From: Fusibacter paucivorans
Lineage (GTDB): Bacteria; Bacillota; Clostridia; Peptostreptococcales; Acidaminobacteraceae
Length of the DNA: 64,000 nt
Assembly (NCBI RefSeq): GCF_018390735.1
Contig: NZ_JAHBCL010000013.1
Span: 1-64,000, forward strand
Direction: 5' to 3'
Shown in pieces: positions 34,655 through 43,652 of this stretch (the stretch's first letter is position 1; each line of letters starts with the position of its first letter). The notes under the pieces were generated by a model that worked only from the letters and a program-made list of their open reading frames with translations, was not told the DNA's origin and searched no databases. The translations under genes were made by a program, and so were the position numbers.

Positions 34655-36878
34655 TATGACCTGGGTTTCCTTCCTGATCTGAACTGATCTCTTTATGTTT
34701 TGTATAATTATCTTTCACATTCTCTTTTACATTATCTTTCAAGTTGCTGTTCAAGCTTTCTTTCGTTTTGCTACTATCATTTTGATGCGCTGTTGTGTTC
34801 TCTTCTTCTTTATCTCTTTGCGGCAGCGTCACATCCGGATAAGCAATCCGTTCATGAAAAATACCGCTGAGTACTCTGATAAAGCTTTCTTTAACGGTTT
34901 CGAGTTCTTTTAAGGTAATATTAGATTCGTTAAGCTGCCCCTCTTCACGTTTTTGATCAACAATTTTATCAATTAATGCACGGACCGTGGGTTTTGTCGG
35001 ACTGTCCAACGTTCTAACGGCGGCTTCAACGGAATCGGCCAGCATTATAATGACTTCTTCACGTGTTACGGGTTTCGGTCCGTCATAGGCAAATATTTTA
35101 TAGTCGACGTGTTCATTCTTCTGCTGTTCAAGATGATAGAAATATTTAATAATCGATGTACCGTGATGTGATGTAATAACCTTTTGAATTTCAATAGGCA
35201 GCTTGTGACGTTTTGAAAGTGCAAGACCATGTGCAACATGTTGTTTAATAATGCCGGCACTAATTTGCGGCGGCAGCATATCATGTGGATTTTCACCTGC
35301 AATTTGGTTCTCTTTAAAGTAATATGGACGCTCTAGTTTGCCAATATCATGATAAAAAGACGCCACGCGAGCGAGCACGTTATCTGCGCCAATATCATGT
35401 GCAGCGGTTTCGGCCATATTGCCGACGAGAATACTGTGATGATATGTCCCCGGTGCTTCCAGCATTAGTCTTTTTAGAATATCGCGATTCGGGTTAGAAA
35501 GTTCCAAAAGACGCAAAGGTGTTAAGATCCCAAAGAGCGATTCAAATATCGGCATCACACCAATCGTAATGATGGCACTAATAATCCCATTGGCCATTGT
35601 CATCAATAATGTAATCAGCAGTGTGTTTAAATCCATTCGGTTAAAGAGTACCCAAGCGCTGATAAAAAAAGTCATCACAAGCGATGTATAAACGCCATTC
35701 ATCATAAGCTGTGACCGCTGACGTATATTTTTAGAAAGCAGTGTACTGAAGATCAGTCCGAGCAGGTACATAATGGATAATCCAACAGAAAGATTGTGCC
35801 AAAGTGTCACGATGATTAACAAGCCAATGCCAAAAGGGACAGCAACTGCCGGATTTAGCATAATACTGATTAGCATGCTGAATAGCGGCAATGGAATGAG
35901 GTATGGTGATACATTATTAAAAAATGGCGTTAGCAACAGGACAAAAGTGAACGTCGCCATGAGCAAGCCATATTTTTTAACGGTGAACAATACGGGTGGA
36001 TAATATTCATAAAGGTAAAAATGCATAATTAACCAAAGCAATATCACGATTAAGCCAATGCCCAAGAAAATCATCCAAGCATAATCAATTGAAGCATAGA
36101 GCATTTCACCGTCGGAGAGAATCTGGTACTGTTTCTCAGTCAGCATTTCCCCCTTGTAAGCTAGCGGTGTCCCTTTCTTATAAATGACATCGCTTACTTG
36201 TTCTGCGGCAGCACTCTGTTTATCCTTTGTGGCTTCAATGTCTATAAATCGATTAACGGTCAATGCCCCGTGTACCAATTTTTTTAGAATTGTCTGCTCA
36301 ACTTCTCTCAAATCTGTCAGTTCTGCTATGAAACGGTCAATATTGGCGGATGCTTCTATAATACCGTCATTTGATATCCCGTTTGCCATATTTTCCGAGG
36401 TAATGTCAACGGCATAATTTTGGAGCACTGCCGTACGTTCCTGACTGAGAAGTGCCATTGTATGGAGTTCATCTTCTGTTAAGGCAAATGCATTGTCTTT
36501 TTCAATGCCGGCATAAACCCTCGTTAATAGTTCGCGGTCTTCTGCATAGGTTTCTTTAATTTCACCAAGCGTTGTAAAGTAATCCGTTAATTTTTTCTTG
36601 GCTTCAACGAGTTTAGAAAAGTCAATATAAGTAACCGGCTCGGTTTTATCAATCGCCTGCGCTCTCAAAGCTTCCGTTTCAAGTGTATCGACAACATCTG
36701 ATTTTAAATAGATGTCTTCTTTTACCTCGCTGCCGACTTCATAATTATAGAGCCCCGACAAGACCGCACGCGTCAGCAGAAAAAAAACGAGGCATAATGA
36801 ACACGCCATCACGACACCGTTGATTAGTTTTGGATTCTGTTGCAATCGTTTGTAGTGATGTTTGAGCGTAAAGTTCAT
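34644..36878 (-). CDS. pgpH: 7TM-HD phosphodiesterase (PgpH, c-di-AMP)
   Basis: Membrane c-di-AMP phosphodiesterase of the YqfF/PgpH family. Order: N-terminal membrane helix (about 20-40), an extracellular 7TMR-HDED domain (to about 270), seven membrane helices (about 280-480), then a cytoplasmic HD domain (TYHHSILVGNMAETAA; FYHDIGKLERPYYF; HHGT). The C-terminal tail is Lys/Asn/Asp-rich (about residues 705-744). 744 residues, normal for the family. GGAGG precedes the ATG. Gene order phoH-pgpH-ybeY is conserved. Confidence 0.95.
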   Translation of the reverse strand: MNFTLKHHYKRLQQNPKLINGVVMACSLCLVFFLLTRAVLSGLYNYEVGSEVKEDIYLKSDVVDTLETEALRAQAIDKTEPVTYIDFSKLVEAKKKLTDYFTTLGEIKETYAEDRELLTRVYAGIEKDNAFALTEDELHTMALLSQERTAVLQNYAVDITSENMANGISNDGIIEASANIDRFIAELTDLREVEQTILKKLVHGALTVNRFIDIEATKDKQSAAAEQVSDVIYKKGTPLAYKGEMLTEKQYQILSDGEMLYASIDYAWMIFLGIGLIVILLWLIMHFYLYEYYPPVLFTVKKYGLLMATFTFVLLLTPFFNNVSPYLIPLPLFSMLISIMLNPAVAVPFGIGLLIIVTLWHNLSVGLSIMYLLGLIFSTLLSKNIRQRSQLMMNGVYTSLVMTFFISAWVLFNRMDLNTLLITLLMTMANGIISAIITIGVMPIFESLFGILTPLRLLELSNPNRDILKRLMLEAPGTYHHSILVGNMAETAAHDIGADNVLARVASFYHDIGKLERPYYFKENQIAGENPHDMLPPQISAGIIKQHVAHGLALSKRHKLPIEIQKVITSHHGTSIIKYFYHLEQQKNEHVDYKIFAYDGPKPVTREEVIIMLADSVEAAVRTLDSPTKPTVRALIDKIVDQKREEGQLNESNITLKELETVKESFIRVLSGIFHERIAYPDVTLPQRDKEEENTTAHQNDSSKTKESLNSNLKDNVKENVKDNYTKHKEISSDQEGNPGHNEA

Positions 36879-36890
36879 AAGACCTCCGAA

Positions 36891-37916
36891 TTAACGATTC
36901 CTGCGAGACATATTTTTATTTTTTTGCGTGGTCTTTGTTTCAAATGACTTTTGTTTTTGTTCATATGAGTCATAACTCTTTATGATTTTCTTAACGAGTT
37001 CATGTCTGACAACATCGCGTTCAGTCAAATACATAAAACTAATGCCCTTAACGTGTTTCAGGACTTCAATGGCATTTTTTAAACCTGATTTTTTACCAGA
37101 TGGTAGGTCGATTTGTGTGATATCACCGTTGACGACAACTTTTGAGCCAAAGCCGAAGCGTGTCAAAAACATCTTCATTTGTTCTTTTGTCGTATTCTGT
37201 GCTTCGTCTAGTATAATAAAGGAATTGTCAAGAGTACGACCGCGCATATAGGCAAGCGGCGCTACTTCAATTAATCCGCGTTCTCTAAAATTATTATAGG
37301 TATCCGCTCCCAATATTTCATAAAGCGCGTCGTAAAGCGGTCTTAAATAAGGATCGACTTTCATTTGGAGATCACCCGGCAAGAAGCCTAAGCTTTCGCC
37401 TGCTTCAACCGCTGGTCTGGTGATGATAATTCGATTGACTTCATTATTTTTAAAGGCGCGAACGGCCATCGCAACTGCTAGGAATGTTTTTCCCGTTCCG
37501 GCTGGGCCAATGCCAAAAGTGACATCGTTTTCCTGTATTGCTTTAATATAAGCATTTTGACCAAGCGTTTTCGGTTTAATGTATTTGCCTTTTGTCGTCA
37601 CCACGATAAAAGACTTACTGAGATCTTCAATGCGCGATCCCTCACCGACTTTTACGGTTGAAATCACGTAATTGACCTTTTGCTGATCGATTACTTCTCC
37701 TGCTTGAATGGCTCTAATAAGAATTTGTATAATCTCTTCGACTGCGGAAATATGGTTGGGATCACCCTTTACGATAATTTCACCATCACGCGAAGCGATA
37801 TTGACGTCAAAGTGCTTCTCGATTGTTTTTATATTTTCATCCAGATTGCCAAACAGGATGTGCAGTGCGCTGAAATCGTTTAAAACGATGCGCTTAACCA
37901 TGCCTTCAGTTACCAT
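36891..37916 (-). CDS. phoH: PhoH-like ATPase
   Basis: Cytoplasmic PhoH/YqfE-type P-loop NTPase, often proposed to act on RNA. Seen: N-terminal KH-like region (about 1-90), Walker A GPAGTGKTFLA, Walker B FIILDEAQN, and GSKVVVNGDITQIDLP. 341 residues, normal; the C-terminus is a short basic tail. GAGGTG lies 6 nt before the ATG. Followed 12 bp later by pgpH, with probable co-transcription through ybeY, cdd and era. Confidence 0.95.
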   Translation of the reverse strand: MVTEGMVKRIVLNDFSALHILFGNLDENIKTIEKHFDVNIASRDGEIIVKGDPNHISAVEEIIQILIRAIQAGEVIDQQKVNYVISTVKVGEGSRIEDLSKSFIVVTTKGKYIKPKTLGQNAYIKAIQENDVTFGIGPAGTGKTFLAVAMAVRAFKNNEVNRIIITRPAVEAGESLGFLPGDLQMKVDPYLRPLYDALYEILGADTYNNFRERGLIEVAPLAYMRGRTLDNSFIILDEAQNTTKEQMKMFLTRFGFGSKVVVNGDITQIDLPSGKKSGLKNAIEVLKHVKGISFMYLTERDVVRHELVKKIIKSYDSYEQKQKSFETKTTQKNKNMSRRNR

Positions 37917-38087
37917 TCAGTCACCTCAATTTTGCATTTTCTTTCATTATTTTAGCACAAAAATATTTTAATGTAAAAATGTTCAACGCCGTCGAAAGAG
38001 TATTCTCAAAAAAGGTTTTTCTGCCCAGTGATTAACCAAATGAATATGCCCACATAACGGTTTCACAGTGGCAAACAGCTATTTTTG

Positions 38088-38123
38088 AGAAAATTAAAGG
38101 CACTTCCCAAGTTGGAAAGTGCC
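38088..38123 (-). terminator. rpsU-yqeY terminator
   Basis: Stem GGCACTT-CC / GG-AAAGTGCC with one bulged base (38099-38123), then TTTAATTTT on the minus strand, 26 nt after the yqeY stop. Confidence 0.75.
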
Positions 38124-38148
38124 AAGGTTAACTGTTTTTCAACAGAAG

Positions 38149-38595
38149 CTATTTAACCAAAGACTTTTTAACCATATCCGCAATGCGCTTATTATCAGCT
38201 TGACCTTTCGTCTTGCCAGTAACAATGCCCATAACTTTGCCCATATCTTTAATCGTTGATGCACCCGTTGATTGAATCGCATCGGCGACAATCGCTTCAA
38301 GTGCCTCGTCAGACAATTGCTCAGGCATATAGTTCATTAGGATGTCGATTTCCGTTTTCGTCAAATCGACGAGATCTTCACGACCCCCGTTTGTAAAATC
38401 TTCAATAGCGTTGTTTTTCTGCTTGACCTGTTTTGCAATGATATCAAGGATTTCATCGTCAGTAAGCTCTTTACGTTCGTCAACTTCGATCTGTTTAATA
38501 GCAGCACGAAGCATCGTAACCGTTGATTTCTTGACTTGATCCTTAGATTTCATAGCGCTTTTGAGGTCTTCAGTCAGCTTATCCTTTAGTGACAT
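38149..38595 (-). CDS. yqeY: GatB/YqeY domain protein
   Basis: A 148-residue protein resembling the C-terminal tRNA-binding tail of GatB. Seen: LKDKLTEDLKSAMKSKDQVKKST at the N-terminus and the C-terminal GKVMGIVTGKTKGQAD. The role is not established; a link to tRNA-dependent amidation is inferred from the family. It lies 15 nt after rpsU, the conserved rpsU-yqeY pair. An AAGGGTGA site precedes the ATG. Confidence 0.95.
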   Translation of the reverse strand: MSLKDKLTEDLKSAMKSKDQVKKSTVTMLRAAIKQIEVDERKELTDDEILDIIAKQVKQKNNAIEDFTNGGREDLVDLTKTEIDILMNYMPEQLSDEALEAIVADAIQSTGASTIKDMGKVMGIVTGKTKGQADNKRIADMVKKSLVK

Positions 38596-38610
38596 GATCT
38601 CACCCTTTCA

Positions 38611-38793
38611 TTAAGACTGACGTTTCTTTTTCTTTCTTGCAGCTTCAGATTTTTTCTTACGTCTTACGCTAGGCTTTTCGTAATGTCTTCTTTTCTTAAT
38701 CTCAGCCATTACGCCAGCTTTTGAAGTTTCCCTCTTAAATCTTTTTAAAGCACTATCAATGCTTTCATTTTCTCCTACTTTGATGCCAGACAT
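38611..38793 (-). CDS. rpsU: 30S ribosomal protein S21
   Basis: A 60-residue basic protein with the S21 pattern: [19 protein letters not shown] followed by a Lys/Arg-rich tail. S21 helps mRNA selection in initiation. GGAGGGAATG precedes the ATG. Standard position next to yqeY. Confidence 0.97.
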   Translation of the reverse strand: MSGIKVGENESIDSALKRFKRETSKAGVMAEIKKRRHYEKPSVRRKKKSEAARKKKKRQS

Positions 38794-38908
38794 TCACATT
38801 CCCTCCCTCCGTTAATAGATTCTTAAATAGTACAGAGGAATGTACCTAGAACATACTAAAACAGTATACACTAATCCAATTGAAAAATCAATAGATTATT
38901 CCTCAAAT

Positions 38909-39250
38909 TTAGCCGGGTGGCCATTGTAATTGGCGGCCGCCAAGCAAATGGTAATGTAGGTGATGAACGCTTTGTCCACCATCTTCACCAATGTTGGTTA
39001 CGAGTCGATAGCCGGTTTCGTCAATATTTTTATCGCGAGCAATTTCCGCAGCGATGAGATGTAAATGTCCAATGAGGTTTTTATGTGAAATCGTCAGTGC
39101 TTTCACGGATTCGATGTGCTCCTTCGGAACAATAATGACATGAACCGGCGCTTCAGGATTGATGTCTTCAAAGGCGTAGACAAATTCGTCTTCATAAACC
39201 TTTGTAGATGGAATTTCTCCTTTTATAATCTTACAAAATATACAATCCAT
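38909..39250 (-). CDS. HIT-family nucleotide-binding protein (HinT-like)
   Basis: Histidine-triad hydrolase of nucleoside phosphoramidates. Seen: CIFCKIIKGEIPS at the start and the triad HHLHYHLLGGRQL near the C-terminus. 113 residues from the ATG at 39250, chosen for the AAGGAGGTGG site upstream and family length; the frame extends 39 codons further without support. Sits between mtaB and rpsU as in many Clostridia. A TATAAT box lies just behind the mtaB terminator, so it may have its own promoter. Confidence 0.95.
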   Translation of the reverse strand: MDCIFCKIIKGEIPSTKVYEDEFVYAFEDINPEAPVHVIIVPKEHIESVKALTISHKNLIGHLHLIAAEIARDKNIDETGYRLVTNIGEDGGQSVHHLHYHLLGGRQLQWPPG

Positions 39251-39287
39251 TTTTACCACCTCCTTCATGCGTATATACTTTATTATA

Positions 39288-39320
39288 TCAAAAAACACCG
39301 CCTCTTTGCGATGTTTTTTT
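39288..39320 (-). terminator. mtaB terminator
   Basis: Stem AAAACATCGC / GCGGTGTTTT (with a G-U pair) followed by a T-run on the minus strand, between mtaB and the HIT gene. Confidence 0.8.
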
Positions 39321-39344
39321 GGTACAATATGATAATTTCGAGGA

Positions 39345-40670
39345 TTATGATGCTTGGACAGATGCAATTAGTTTGCCATCTGCAATGGTTTCAATCTTAG
39401 CAGATACAATACTTCCAGCGTAAACGAACGGCGTACTGTCTTTTAAATATAGTTTTAAATAATTGGTTGTATGCCCAATCCAAAAACCGTCTTTAAACTC
39501 TTCAATAAGAACATCTAATGTATGCCCGACAAATGCTGTTTGATAAGCTTCTGTATTTTGGCGTCCTTTTGCAATAAGTTTTTCGCTGCGTTCTTTTTTG
39601 AGGTCTCCAGAGCATTGTTCATCCATCTTGGCGGCGGGTGTTCCCTTTCGCGGTGAAAAAGGAAAAACGTGTAATTCGCTGAAAGCGACGGTATCAACAA
39701 TATCAAGTGACTGTTCGAAGTCTTTCTCGGTTTCACCGGGAAAGCCAACAATAATATCGGTTGTAATTGCGGGTGCATTATAAAGCTGCTTTAATCGACG
39801 GACACTCGCCAAGAAATCTTCACGGGTATATTTGCGGTTCATTTTTTTTAAAACTTGATTCGAACCGCTTTGCAGGGATAAGTGGAAATGATCGCATACT
39901 TTATCCAGCTTAGACAGCCGGTGGACAAAGGCGTCATCAATGAGTCGTGGTTCCAATGATCCGAGGCGGATGCGTTTAACACCGTTAATGGCATTGAGTG
40001 CTTCGATGAGATCAATTAATGAGGTTTCATCTTTAAAGTCAATCCCATACGATCCAATGTGGATTCCGGTAAGCACAAATTCAACGTAACCTGATGCGAC
40101 GAGTTTTTTCACCTCGCTGACCACAGCATCTAGCTTCCTTGAACGGACACGACCTCTGGCATATGGAATAATACAGTAACTGCAAAATTGATTGCATCCT
40201 TCTTGTATCTTTATAAATGCACGTGTATGTGTATAGACCTTTGAAACGGTTAATTCTTCAAACTGTGTGACTTTGCTAATATCTTCAACGATAACGATTG
40301 GTACATCCGGCTTTTCCGTAGATACTGCTGCAATGTGCTTTAAAATGCTATGACGATCATTGGTGCCGAGAACGAGATCGACACCTTCCAACGCTGCTAT
40401 TTCATCCGGTGAAATTTGAGCGTAACACCCCATCGCCACAGTAATGGCATCGGGATTGTGCTTCTTAGCACGGCGAATCATCTGGCGTGATTTTCGATCA
40501 CTAACTTGTGTAACTGTACAAGTATTGATGATGTATAAATCAGCTATTTCATCGAAGTCTACAATGAGGTCGCCGTTTTTATGAAAAAGATCCATTAATG
40601 CATCAGTTTCGTATTGATTTGTTTTGCACCCAAGGGTTGCAAAAGCAACGCGTTTCATAGTCTTGCTCAC
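39345..40670 (-). CDS. mtaB: tRNA t6A37 methylthiotransferase
   Basis: Radical-SAM MtaB converts t6A37 to ms2t6A in tRNAs. Seen: N-terminal UPF0004 domain (FATLGCKTNQYETDAL; NTCTVTQVSDRKSRQ; MGCYAQ), the radical-SAM cluster CNQFCSYCIIPYARGRVRSR, and a C-terminal TRAM domain. 441 residues, normal. Start uncertain: GTG at 40670 with an AGAAAG site, or ATG at 40658, which is where homologues usually begin. About 85 bp after rsmE, in the same direction. Confidence 0.95.
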   Translation of the reverse strand: MSKTMKRVAFATLGCKTNQYETDALMDLFHKNGDLIVDFDEIADLYIINTCTVTQVSDRKSRQMIRRAKKHNPDAITVAMGCYAQISPDEIAALEGVDLVLGTNDRHSILKHIAAVSTEKPDVPIVIVEDISKVTQFEELTVSKVYTHTRAFIKIQEGCNQFCSYCIIPYARGRVRSRKLDAVVSEVKKLVASGYVEFVLTGIHIGSYGIDFKDETSLIDLIEALNAINGVKRIRLGSLEPRLIDDAFVHRLSKLDKVCDHFHLSLQSGSNQVLKKMNRKYTREDFLASVRRLKQLYNAPAITTDIIVGFPGETEKDFEQSLDIVDTVAFSELHVFPFSPRKGTPAAKMDEQCSGDLKKERSEKLIAKGRQNTEAYQTAFVGHTLDVLIEEFKDGFWIGHTTNYLKLYLKDSTPFVYAGSIVSAKIETIADGKLIASVQAS

Positions 40671-40754
40671 TTTCTGTAATGATCTATAAGGTTACGGCAG
40701 TCAAAATGGAAAGTATACCGCGAACTGACTGCAATGGGTTTACGGAATAGACGA

Positions 40755-41495
40755 CTAGGACAAATCGCCGATTTCATATTGAATGCAGGCAATTGCCGCC
40801 ATCCCCGCTGTTTCTGTACGAAGAATACGATTGCCAAGCGTGATAATTTCAGCGCCGCTATCTTTCAGCAATGCGATTTCATTAGGGTCAAAGCCGCCTT
40901 CGGGACCGACTATAACAGCAATATTGCCAAAAACATTTTTTTTAAGAAGCGGCTTCAGTGTCTGATGGCGTTCATCTTCATAAAGGACGATAATAAGATC
41001 ATAACTTTGAAGCCTATCCGTTAATGCTTTCAATGGTAAAATGCCATCGACGTCAGGCACCATGAGCCGTTTTGACTGCTTTGCCGCCTCTTCCGCAATT
41101 TTTCGATAGCGCAAAAGCTTCTTTTCGACGTCCTTATGTTTGAAATCGACAACGCATCGCTTAGCGTCGACGAGATAAATTGCATGAATACCGAGTTCAA
41201 CGTTTTTTTGTATGATGAGTTCGAGTTTCTGCCCCTTTGGCAGACATTGGTAGAGATCAATGTCAATGGGTGATTCGTAAGCACGGTCGATTGTCGACAG
41301 GATATTTAGCTCGATTGCAGCATCATGAAAACTTACGATTTCAGAATGATAGGCCATGTGATTCGCAATGACTTCACATTGCTCGCCAACAGGCATTCTC
41401 AGCACGTTTAGCATATGATGGCGTGTTGCCTCATGGTAAATGATAATATGATTTTGTTCAATTTGATCGTGTTCGGATAGGAAAAACCGGTGCAT
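40755..41495 (-). CDS. rsmE: 16S rRNA m3U1498 methyltransferase
   Basis: SPOUT-class enzyme. Seen: MHRFFLSE at the start and the knot motifs VIVGPEGGF, LGNRILRTETA. 246 residues. The ATG at 41493-41495 overlaps the prmA stop (TAATG) by one base and has GAGGGG 5 nt upstream, so the longer open frame is rejected. Translationally coupled to prmA. Confidence 0.96.
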   Translation of the reverse strand: MHRFFLSEHDQIEQNHIIIYHEATRHHMLNVLRMPVGEQCEVIANHMAYHSEIVSFHDAAIELNILSTIDRAYESPIDIDLYQCLPKGQKLELIIQKNVELGIHAIYLVDAKRCVVDFKHKDVEKKLLRYRKIAEEAAKQSKRLMVPDVDGILPLKALTDRLQSYDLIIVLYEDERHQTLKPLLKKNVFGNIAVIVGPEGGFDPNEIALLKDSGAEIITLGNRILRTETAGMAAIACIQYEIGDLS

Positions 41496-42436
41496 TATGC
41501 CCCTCTTTTCTGAGCTGTTATGGCAACCCATTCCCCTTTTTCGACGATTTCTTTGACGACAAACCCCTTGTCAGACAAGGCGTCCAATACCATTTGACTT
41601 TTGGTGTTGATAATGCCGGAACAAATGAACGTCGCTTCAGGCTTTAATACTTTCTCAATATCACCAAGTAGGATGAGTATAATTTCTGCAATAATGTTGG
41701 CAACGACGAGGTCGCCTTGCTCATCAACAACTTCAATGAGATTGCCGTGTCGTACACTGGCAATCTCACCGAGACCATTATTGGCAAGATTGTCTCTAGC
41801 AGTATAAACGGCTGTTTCGTCAATATCAACGGCAATTAGCGACGAGGCGCCGAGTTTACCGGCTGCAATGGCGAGAATGCCGCTGCCGCATCCAACATCA
41901 ATAACTGTTTTACCTTGCGGCTGGTATTTCTCTATCTGCTCAATACACATGGATGTTGTTTCATGTGTTCCGGAGCCAAAGGCATTTCCGGGATCAATTT
42001 CAATTAGAATGTCGTCAGGTGCGAGTTCAAACGATTCCCAAGATGGTTTGACAACCATATGACGTCCCAAGCGAAAAGGTTTAAAATATTTTTTCCATTC
42101 ATTTTCCCAATCACTTGAGTTTACAGGTGATGCGGTTACTTCTGCAAGACCGATATCGAGGCCGAATGCCGTCAGTCCTTTTATTTTAGTTTCTAAGTCT
42201 TCTAATACCGGCTCGATTGATTCTTTATCCAGATAGGCGGTAATTAATACGCCGTCAAAATCAAGTTTAATATTTTGTGGATCGTAAAAGTCCCATTTGC
42301 CCTCATCTTGATTGGTAAAATCCGGATCATTTGGATTTAGAATCATAACGCCATTGGCTCCGGCTTCCGTTAAGATATATGTAACGGCATCAATACTCAT
42401 TTCAGCTGTTTTAACTTTAATTTCATACCACTGCAT
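41495..42436 (-). CDS. prmA: ribosomal protein L11 methyltransferase
   Basis: PrmA trimethylates L11. N-terminal substrate-recognition domain (about 1-95), then the SAM domain with DPGNAFGSGTHETTSMC, VIDVGCGSGILAIAAGKLGA and NIIAEI. 313 residues, normal. It normally follows dnaJ directly; here an EamA transporter gene on the other strand lies between. A promoter candidate (TGGACG-N16-TATAAT, 42520-42547) is upstream. Confidence 0.96.
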   Translation of the reverse strand: MQWYEIKVKTAEMSIDAVTYILTEAGANGVMILNPNDPDFTNQDEGKWDFYDPQNIKLDFDGVLITAYLDKESIEPVLEDLETKIKGLTAFGLDIGLAEVTASPVNSSDWENEWKKYFKPFRLGRHMVVKPSWESFELAPDDILIEIDPGNAFGSGTHETTSMCIEQIEKYQPQGKTVIDVGCGSGILAIAAGKLGASSLIAVDIDETAVYTARDNLANNGLGEIASVRHGNLIEVVDEQGDLVVANIIAEIILILLGDIEKVLKPEATFICSGIINTKSQMVLDALSDKGFVVKEIVEKGEWVAITAQKRGA

Positions 42437-42468
42437 TGTTTATTCCTTCCATCCAGTTTGCAATATAA

Positions 42469-42490
42469 ATTGAGGAAATTACATCATTTA
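42469..42490 (-). repeat. dispersed intergenic motif, copy 5
   Basis: On the minus strand AAATGATGTAATTTCC followed by TCAATT, 32 bp upstream of prmA in its leader and at the prmA/eamA border. Confidence 0.5.
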
Positions 42491-42519
42491 ATTTTAATCA
42501 TGTTTGAAATAACAATCGA

Positions 42520-42547
42520 TTATAGCATATATTCGCCTTTTCGTCCA
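42520..42547 (-). promoter_or_regulatory. candidate prmA promoter
   Basis: TGGACG (42542-42547), 16 bp, TATAAT (42520-42525) on the minus strand. Needed because eamA separates prmA from the heat-shock operon. Confidence 0.5.
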
Positions 42548-42570
42548 TGAATGTCCTTGAAATTATAACG

Positions 42571-42599
42571 TTGTGATTTTGGTATAAAAGGCATATAAT
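42571..42599 (+). promoter_or_regulatory. eamA promoter
   Basis: TTGTGA (42571-42576), 17 bp, TATAAT (42594-42599), 30-40 bp before the gene; the same boxes as the rnpB promoter. Divergent from the prmA promoter. Confidence 0.75.
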
Positions 42600-42636
42600 C
42601 CATATAGAAATCAATTTTATGAAAGTGAGTTATATC

Positions 42637-43491
42637 ATGAGTTTAGATAGACGAAATGCCGTGCTCTTCTTAATTATGACCAGTTTTCTGTGGAGTTTTG
42701 GCGGCCTTTTTATTAAAATTATACCATGGTCTCCGTTTGTGATTGCAGGTATTCGCAGTTGGATTTCCGCAATTGTCTTTTTCGTCTATATGCGTGGGAA
42801 AGTCAAACGACTGAACAAAAAACTTATTATCGGTGCGCTGATCTATACGGCAACATTGGTTTGTTATGTGACGGCGACAAAGCTGACAACCTCTGCTAAT
42901 GCGATTTTATTGCAGTATACTGCGCCGATTTGGGCAGCTGTTTTTGGTTACCTCTTTTTTAAAGAACGTATTACAAAACTCGATATATTTTCGCTGACGT
43001 TTGTCGGCATCGGTATCATCCTCTTTTTTATGTCAAGTATTGACGGCGGTATGATGATCGGCAATGTGATTGCACTGCTCAGTGGTGTTGCCTTTGCAGG
43101 CATTCCAATGAGTTTAAAGCGCATGCCCGCTGGCAGCGACCTCAGCATGGTTTTTTACGGCAACCTTTTAACCGGTTTTTTTGCTGTCCCGGGGCTCATG
43201 CATACAACGGTTACGCTGCCAAGCATCGGCGGAATCCTTTTTCTCGGTATCTTTCAGCTTGGTATCTCATACATTCTCTATACCAAGGCAGTCAAACATG
43301 TATCTGCGATTGATGCGGTTTTAATTCCTATTATTGAACCGCTTTTTAATCCTCTTTGGGTTTTTATGGCGACAAGCGAACGTCCAGGTATTCTGGCGGT
43401 TTATGGTGGTGTCATTGTTCTGGCAACGATTGTTTTCAGAAGTCTTTATCTCATTCGACAGTCCGCTTCAAAAGCGCATCGTTTTGTTTAG
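42637..43491 (+). CDS. EamA-family (DMT) transporter
   Basis: An integral membrane protein of about 284 residues with ten predicted hydrophobic segments and the two EamA repeats (SFLWSFGGLFIKIIPWSPF; later LLQYTAPIWAAVFGYLFFKERI and IDAVLIPIIEPLFNPLWVF). DMT transporters export metabolites or amino acids; the substrate cannot be told. The ATG at 42637 is preferred for an AAGTGAG site; an ATG six codons upstream is also possible. It is one of only two plus-strand protein genes here, sits between dnaJ and prmA, and has its own promoter and terminator, indicating insertion into the conserved operon. Confidence 0.88.
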   Translation: MSLDRRNAVLFLIMTSFLWSFGGLFIKIIPWSPFVIAGIRSWISAIVFFVYMRGKVKRLNKKLIIGALIYTATLVCYVTATKLTTSANAILLQYTAPIWAAVFGYLFFKERITKLDIFSLTFVGIGIILFFMSSIDGGMMIGNVIALLSGVAFAGIPMSLKRMPAGSDLSMVFYGNLLTGFFAVPGLMHTTVTLPSIGGILFLGIFQLGISYILYTKAVKHVSAIDAVLIPIIEPLFNPLWVFMATSERPGILAVYGGVIVLATIVFRSLYLIRQSASKAHRFV

Positions 43492-43543
43492 TCTGAAATG
43501 AATCAAGAAAGGGATCAGCATTGAGTTCATACAAACACAAAAT

Positions 43544-43580
43544 AAAAGGTTGCTCAAGTAATATTGAAGCAACCTTTTTT
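43544..43580 (+). terminator. eamA terminator (probably bidirectional)
   Basis: Stem AAAAGGTTGCT / AGCAACCTTTT followed by TTTT on plus; the minus strand also ends in a T-run, so it may stop the dnaJ transcript too. Confidence 0.85.
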
Positions 43581-43652
43581 GATTAAAATATGATATAACG
43601 TGTACTGAGCGATTCAGAATGGTTAATATTTTTTTGTTTACCTCAATTTTGT

